From Sapria himalayana (Eukaryota > Streptophyta > Magnoliopsida > Malpighiales > Rafflesiaceae): a stretch of DNA of 64,000 nucleotides. Numbering within the stretch: the stretch's first letter is position 1; each line of letters opens with the position of its first letter. The stretch spans positions 3,352,898 through 3,416,897 of the forward strand of contig JAREIK010001718.1 in NCBI GenBank assembly GCA_029783825.1, in the 5' to 3' direction. This document shows, piece by piece, positions 58,902 through 64,000 of the stretch. The notes below the pieces were generated by a model. That model was given only the letters and a program-made list of their open reading frames with translations. It had not been told where the DNA came from and searched no databases. The position numbers and the translations under genes were made by a program.

Positions 58902-61900
58902 CACGAGTCCCTTTGCCCCGAACCGACCCAGACACCTCTACCCTATCCTATTCACCCAAGTCCCCAATGGGAAAAAATATAAAAAATAATAATAATATAT
59001 ATTTTCAGCTGTTGGATTCACCTCCAACGGCTAGGGGGCAGAATCCAACGGTACTCATGATTCTGCCCCCTAAATAATTAATAAAAATTCAAAAATATAT
59101 AAAAAAAATATCTTTTTTTATAAAAAATTAATATCTTTAATCTATAAATTCTACCCCCCTCCCTTTAACATTTATGTTTTTCAAAAACATAAATTCTCTC
59201 AAATCTTTCTCTTTCTCTCTCAAAAACCTTGCTTCTCTCTCTTGGGCCTCGGGATTTTGCCATTCGGCTTGAATTTTCGGGAAACTCGACTTGAGTTTTG
59301 AACATTAGAGCATGACTGCAGTGCACCGTGCACGTGACCGACCTCACTGCTTTTATCGAGTAATTTCTTTTATGGTTTTTTTTACTTTCTCTCTCTCTAT
59401 AGTTTCTCTCTCTAGACCAAAATTAGGAAAAATAAAAATCATAAAAAATGATAAATACACCTGACCCGTATTAAAATTTAGAAAATGAAAATATTACACA
59501 GAGGTCTGAGGCTGCTGAAACTTTGGTTTCTCTAGTCGTCTCAACCCAAAGTTCTAAAAAACAAAAAATTAGGAGGACTTTTGTAGTTTGAACTCATTTT
59601 AAAATAATAACACAAAAAAATATTAGGGGTGAGGAACAAGAAATGACACAGTGCAAATATTGTATGAGACTTTTAACATGTAAGAGTTCGTTTGAGACTG
59701 TGCACCTAAAAAGGCATGCCGAATCATACACAAAAAAACATGGACCATTAGATCCTAGGCAAACCCAACTTGGCACAACATTTTTTGAGACTGGATCGAG
59801 TTCAGTCTCAAAGTTTACTCCCTTCATATACTCCAACGAGTTGGGTAGGGACGGCATGGCCAGGCTCATCACATTGATGGGTCTTCCGATCAGATTTTCG
59901 GAAGATCCAAGGGTAATGCGCATCATGCAGACATATTTTCAGCCAGCCTATCGTAGGATTCCTAGGTCCACATATAGGAATGACATACTAAAGATATATA
60001 AGTTAGAAAAACAAAAAATAATTAAGGAATTTATGACATATAGTGGAGTGGTGTCCGTGATGTCCGATATATGGACAAGTCACGATGAATCTTCTTATGC
60101 ATGTCTCACGAGCCACTATGTAGATTCTAACTGGATAATCAATAAAAAATTTTTAGGATTCTCTAAGATTCTTCAACCTCATGATGGCCCGGCCATTTTT
60201 GAGGGTATGATGAAAATCTTTAGGGAATATAAAATTCAAAATAAAATTTTTAGTGTCACATTCGATAATACTTCTAATAATGGAGTAGCGATCAATATGT
60301 TTGTAAGGAATATTAGAGACTCACCATTAGGAGAGATCTTTCATGTCAGATGCATGTGTCATGTGATTAACCTGATAGTTCAAGCGGGTATGAAGGTGTG
60401 TTCCCCCGCGTTGGAAAATATACGCAATGCACTCAAGTATATTCGCACTCCTCGCAGAATACAAGAGTTTGGTAATCTCTGTTTGTCTGCGAATCTTAAG
60501 AAGAAGAAATTCCAATCGGATGTGAGACATCGTTGGAATTACACGTACCTGATGTTAGAATCATGTGTTGGATACGAACACGTGATATCCGATTACGTCA
60601 ATAGTAAGTGTGGCGAACTTATTATTGATGACACTGACTGGGCTTCAGGAATTTCATATATGATATTTTTGAAGATATTTTATGACACGACGAACATGTG
60701 TTCATCGGTTTATACGCCCACCACTTGCATTGCACTCCGTTGCATATGCAACATTAGTAGCATGTTTAAGAAGTATCGAGCTGACCTGATGCTTAGCCAT
60801 ATGGTTGCAGAGATGGAGACCAAGTACTTGAAGTACTGGTTCACCGTTCCATCTCTTTATTGTCTCACTGCATGCATGTACCCTAGTTTTAAGGTGGAAG
60901 GGGTAGAAAACACTTTGACTTACATTTCTTCGTGCATGAACCTGGAAGACCCACCTGAAGGGTTCATTCACGAGAAGTTGACTGACATGTTCACATACTA
61001 CAATACTAGGTATGGTGGTGGTAGTAGTGAGACTGTGATTACGGACATTGATACCTTATTCGGAGATGACAATTTTTCTATTCAGCTAGCGAGGGGGAAA
61101 CGTAGGGGTGGACCATCACATAGGAGCGAGCTATCTCGGTACTTAGATACTGATTACTGCTCAATCCTATCATATTCTGATACTAAGAATCTCGATTTAT
61201 TATAGTGGTGGAAATCATATGAGTCCACCTTTCCCGTGCTATCTAGGATGGCATGGGATCTACTGACTCATTCGGTGTCGAGCGTAGCATCGGAGTCTGC
61301 TTTTTCTGTTGCAGTGAACGTGATTTCGGATAGGAGATCGAGATTACGTCCAGATATAGTTGAGGCATTGGCTTCTTTGAAAGATTGTGAGGAATCGAGG
61401 TTTAGCATCCATGATCGTCCTGGAGCTAGGACTGGGATAGGCACTACAGTCGCATCCACATCTACTACGATGGCGGATGAGTTGATTACCGATGATGATG
61501 ATCCATATGATACTGATCTTGATGTTGCGGCTGATGATTCTCATGATATGCCGATTAACGATTGATGATGATCTACTATTTTTTGTTTTCGATGTTTTTT
61601 TTATTGATTGTACACTATGTTTGTACGTTGTGTTTAAACTATAATTTGTTTTGTTCGGACCTTCGGTTTCAAATGGATGATTGGTTATTTTTCATTTATG
61701 TTGTTTATGTTTTTTTTAATTTTTATTTTTACTAACATAATGTATTGATTTATTTTTTTTATGTTTTAATTTTTCTCTTAAAATTTAATAACTTTATTAT
61801 ATAATTAATAATTATAATAAAATTTAAACTAATTTGATATTACAAAAAAAAATTAACTTTGTTTTTTTAATTAATTTTCAATTTTAACATTTTTAAAAAT

Positions 61901-62087
61901 ATAAATATATAATAATAATACTATACAATATCTAAAATTTTAAATATATTAAAATATTTAAAAAAAAATTTCTGCCTCTCGGGCCCGGCACGGCTTTTTT
62001 AAACCGTGTCGTGCCTGGCCTAGCACGAAAGCATGATCATGCTCTAAAAAAACGGGCCGGGCTGGCCCGGCCCGTTTGATACCTCTA
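58902..62087 (+). repeat. Right arm of the hAT inverted repeat
   Basis: Inverse of the left arm. It begins CACGAGTCCCTTTGCCCCG and ends CCGGCCCGTTTGATACCTCTA. Length 3186 bp against 3181 bp for the left arm (3189 if the 8 shared bases are counted). The GA/CT tract is at about 59389-59413. Confidence 0.92.
59573..61568 (+). pseudogene. hAT transposase pseudogene, right copy
   Basis: A 520-codon frame runs 59643-61205, the longest in the window. Counting from the ATG at 59643: BED finger CKYC (4-7) and HLKRH (21-25), first catalytic Asp in SDIWTS (142), second in FDNTSNN (208), RCMCH (236-240), and the DUF4413-like FYDTTNMCSSVY (about 345). A TAG at 61203-61205 interrupts; the same frame resumes with WWKSYESTFPVLSRMAWDLL and SVASESAF (dimerisation domain) to 61565. 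The left copy has CAG at the site of this stop. Upstream of the ATG the BED Trp is a TGA (59589-59591), while the left copy keeps TGG. So only two stops break this copy, with no frameshift seen. A splice acceptor-like ATTAG precedes it, so a first exon may be missing from view. Confidence 0.93.
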
Positions 62088-62406
62088 GCCTCGTGGAAGT
62101 GGGACTGAGGGTCGAGTCCAATCAGACCAGACCCGCGTTCTTTTTTTCGGGAGGGGCCGGGCGCCGCGTGGGTCTTTGGCGGAGCAGTCTCTGCCATGTA
62201 GGCAGCATGCTCGCTCGACCGCGCGAGTGAAACCGGCACGGGAAGAATCCGTGCCGGTGTGCCGTGCCACGGGCCGAACCATGCCGAGACAGGCACGGCA
62301 CGGGCCAGGCACGGCACAGCACGGCTCGTGCCTAACCCGGGCACGGTTTTTTACCGTGCCATGCCTCGTGCCGGGCCGGGCAAGCCCGGCCCGATTGATA
62401 CCTCTA
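62088..62406 (+). repeat. GC-rich spacer, copy 2
   Basis: 319 bp, same orientation as 58564-58901 and closely similar: GCCTCGTGGAAGTGGGACTG at its start, GCTCGCTCGACC(G/A)CGCGAGTGAAA in the middle, GATTGATACCTCTA at its end. It follows the right arm's terminal repeat directly and is the outermost part of the locus. Confidence 0.9.
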
Positions 62407-63655
62407 GCCCGCGACCTTGCCCCTCACCCCTCGCCCCTCATCCCTCGCCCACGCCCTCGCTCGTTTTCCCTAGCCCATCTGCCTTCGTATCTTACCCCTC
62501 TCTGCCCACCCGTCTCCAATAAGCTCATTAGTGAAGTCGTTGTCGAGCTCCTAGAGCTTTAAAGGAGCTCTACGTCGAGTTCCTGGAGATTGAAAAAGCT
62601 CTTGGTCGAGCTTCAGGAGCACGACCACAAGCTCTAGGAGATCGATGGAGCTCGTGGGGAAGCACCCCAAAATATTTTAAGATTTTGGTAACTTTTTTTC
62701 AAACTTAAAAATATAAGTTTCAAATTATTAAATTTTTCTGTGAAACACCTCAAAACATAATTCCCCCAAACATGTACATAACTTTTAATTTAAAGAAATA
62801 AAATTACTTTTCGAATTTAAAAATAACTGTTTTGAAATTCAAAAACTATTTTTTTAAATGTTGACGAGTTAGTGTTGCGGAAAATTTCGATTTTTTATTT
62901 TGTGGGTCTAAATATTTTATGTTTTTGGTATATTTTTATAAAAACTTTTAAAAGTATCCGAAATGTAAATTTTTATGTTTTGAGATCTGAGATCTTAAAT
63001 ACAACTCTCCCATTGTTTATTATATAATAAAAAGATTAAACAAATATTTTCAAAATGAAAAACTTAAGGACGCCGATTCGTGGGCATGTCCCCGTTAAAT
63101 TAGATAGTGGTTTGATAAATTTGGTTTTTATAAAATACAATTCATTAATTATGACCATTATTGTAAAATTTGAAAATTATTATTTTGGATGAGATTGATT
63201 TCTCGTTTTCTCTTGTAACAGCTTCTTTGTGAGTTATGTTTTTTTTTTATAATAGTTATCTTATAAGTTGATTTTGTTTGATCTAGCATCAAATATCTAA
63301 CTTATTTTACATTATTATTAAACTTTACACAATTATCCAAAAAATGAATCGTTGTCATGAAAATAAGGCATACAGATGCTTTATTGAACCACAAAGGTTA
63401 TTATTGCTCGTATGATTGTAGTACAAATATAAAAATGCTTTTAAAACTTTAAAAGATTTAAAGGCGTAGTTGTAATCCACTGCAGTATTATATGCTGTAT
63501 ATAAAGGTACCATATATTCAAATGTATGAAAGGTTGCTTTAAAGGGTCATTATTTTAAAATATTTTTAACTTTAGTTGATATTGTATAAACATATATTAT
63601 ATACATATACATGCACACACACGCACACAAACACACATATATGAGTGTTAATGGG
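62407..63655. other. C-rich tract, then AT-rich DNA without a recognised gene
   Basis: 62407-62520 resembles the C-rich tract left of the locus. 62534-62660 has repeated GGAGCT/AGCTC words (GTCGAGCTCCTAGAGCT and relatives) but no supported frame. 62690-62800 is the inverted counterpart of 55060-55170. 62800-63655 is AT-rich; CA repeats lie at about 63612-63637. Confidence 0.55.
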
Positions 63656-63786
63656 TTTTTTTTTTTAAATTTCTAATATAAATACCTACAGATCAGGTGC
63701 CAGTAATTTGAAATGTTTTTTTTTTTTAAATTTCTAATATAAATACCTACAGATCAGGTGCCAGTAATTTGAAATGTTTTTTTTTT
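63656..63786 (+). repeat. Perfect 61-bp tandem duplication
   Basis: The block TTTAAATTTCTAATATAAAT...GTAATTTGAAATG occurs at 63664-63715 and 63725-63776 with period 61 bp. The only difference seen is in the length of the T runs. The absence of substitutions points to a recent event. Nothing is recognised from here to the window end. Confidence 0.9.
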
Positions 63787-64000
63787 CTATGGCATTTTAA
63801 AAATATTGTTTTGCTAACTTGAATTAAGAGTTGGATTTTTTGTTATGAGATTGAATATCTTTCCATCTTGTATTTTGGTTTTGAAAACTTTTGTACCCGA
63901 TTAATTTAGTTGAATGTCTTGAGCGAATCATGGAGAAAGGATTATACAATGAAGTGATTTAAATATTATTGTTGAGGATTAAATAATCATTATAAAAAAG

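Larger units (their letters stand above)
55383..62406. mobile_element. Large inverted hAT transposon locus
   Basis: About 7.0 kb. The outer ends are TAGAGGTGTCAAACGGGCC (55383) and GATTGATACCTCTA (ending 62406). Inside are a left arm (55383-58563), a GC-rich spacer (58564-58901), a right arm that is the reverse complement of the left (58902-62087), and a second spacer copy in the same orientation as the first (62088-62406). Each arm has one hAT transposase pseudogene facing outward, with the N-terminal ends near the centre. The octamers GCCAACGC and GCCCGCGA outside the ends agree at 5 of 8, weak support because the flanks are C-rich. Left arm plus first spacer alone (55383-58901) looks like one complete hAT layout, with terminal repeats at both ends. 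Confidence 0.85.

Noticed and set aside
58351..58982. Open frames of 60-131 codons in the hAT spacer and arms
   Set aside because: Composition products of the GC-rich subterminal DNA, overlapping on both strands. The related frames at 61958-62562 are the same sequence in the second spacer copy.
55906..61568. Palindrome as a pure assembly artefact
   Set aside because: The arms differ at many positions, including distinct stops and a 2-base indel, and the spacer and outer copy differ too. A fold-back artefact would give identical arms. Not fully excluded without reads.
62534..62660. GGAGCT-rich stretch as a coding repeat
   Set aside because: The words recur at irregular spacing and every frame reaches a stop soon. 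No homologous copy was seen elsewhere in the window.

Overview
The window is repeat-filled intergenic DNA from a flowering plant nuclear genome. It holds Ty1-copia elements of two plant lineages, Athila-type Ty3-gypsy gag remnants, plant hAT transposons with GC-rich subterminal repeats, foldback elements, and long AT-rich tracts with microsatellites. I find no intact host gene, no tRNA or rRNA gene and no organellar sequence. The species cannot be told from the sequence alone. Every coding region I recognise is a broken transposon protein, except one decayed Myb/SANT-like gene near 47.5 kb that could be of host or transposon origin.

Layout. 744-6090 is a full-length but dead Tork/Tnt1-like copia element with 597-bp LTRs and a 5-bp target duplication. 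6096-8480 is a tandem array with a unit of about 290 bp, split by three foldback units (6411-7511). From about 8.6 to 26.3 kb, and again from 33.9 to 45.9 kb, the DNA is mostly copies of one long LTR (about 2.3-2.5 kb) in alternating orientations. Two of these copies adjoin decayed Athila-like gag regions (16.6-18.9 kb and 38.1-40.4 kb). Nested in them are a gypsy-like solo LTR (20334-21923) and several non-autonomous hAT elements. 27.5-32.7 kb is an Ivana/Oryco-like copia element on the minus strand. Its left edge is rearranged, with LTRs in opposite orientation, and the whole block lies between 112-113-bp direct repeats. A DUF4283/CCHC-knuckle pseudogene follows at about 33.3-33.8 kb. 50-52 kb holds two truncated copia fragments facing away from each other. 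52-55 kb is AT-rich with GT/CA microsatellites, including a perfect 46-bp inverted repeat around a GT tract.

The most striking structure is 55383-62406. Two hAT transposase-bearing arms of about 3.18 kb each lie as a large inverted repeat around a 338-bp GC-rich spacer. A second copy of that spacer, in the same orientation, follows the right arm. Each arm encodes the same BED-finger/RNase H-like/dimerisation transposase, broken at different places: where one copy has a stop the other keeps the sense codon. At least six smaller non-autonomous elements in the window share the TAGAGGTGTCAAA-type ends, and three have perfect 8-bp target duplications. This family therefore transposed here, with the big inverted locus as a plausible relative of its transposase source.

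The genes do not form operons or a pathway. The window records successive insertion, nesting, inversion and decay. Many stops fall at conserved tryptophan codons (TGG to TAG or TGA), which fits mutation of methylated cytosines in silenced transposons.
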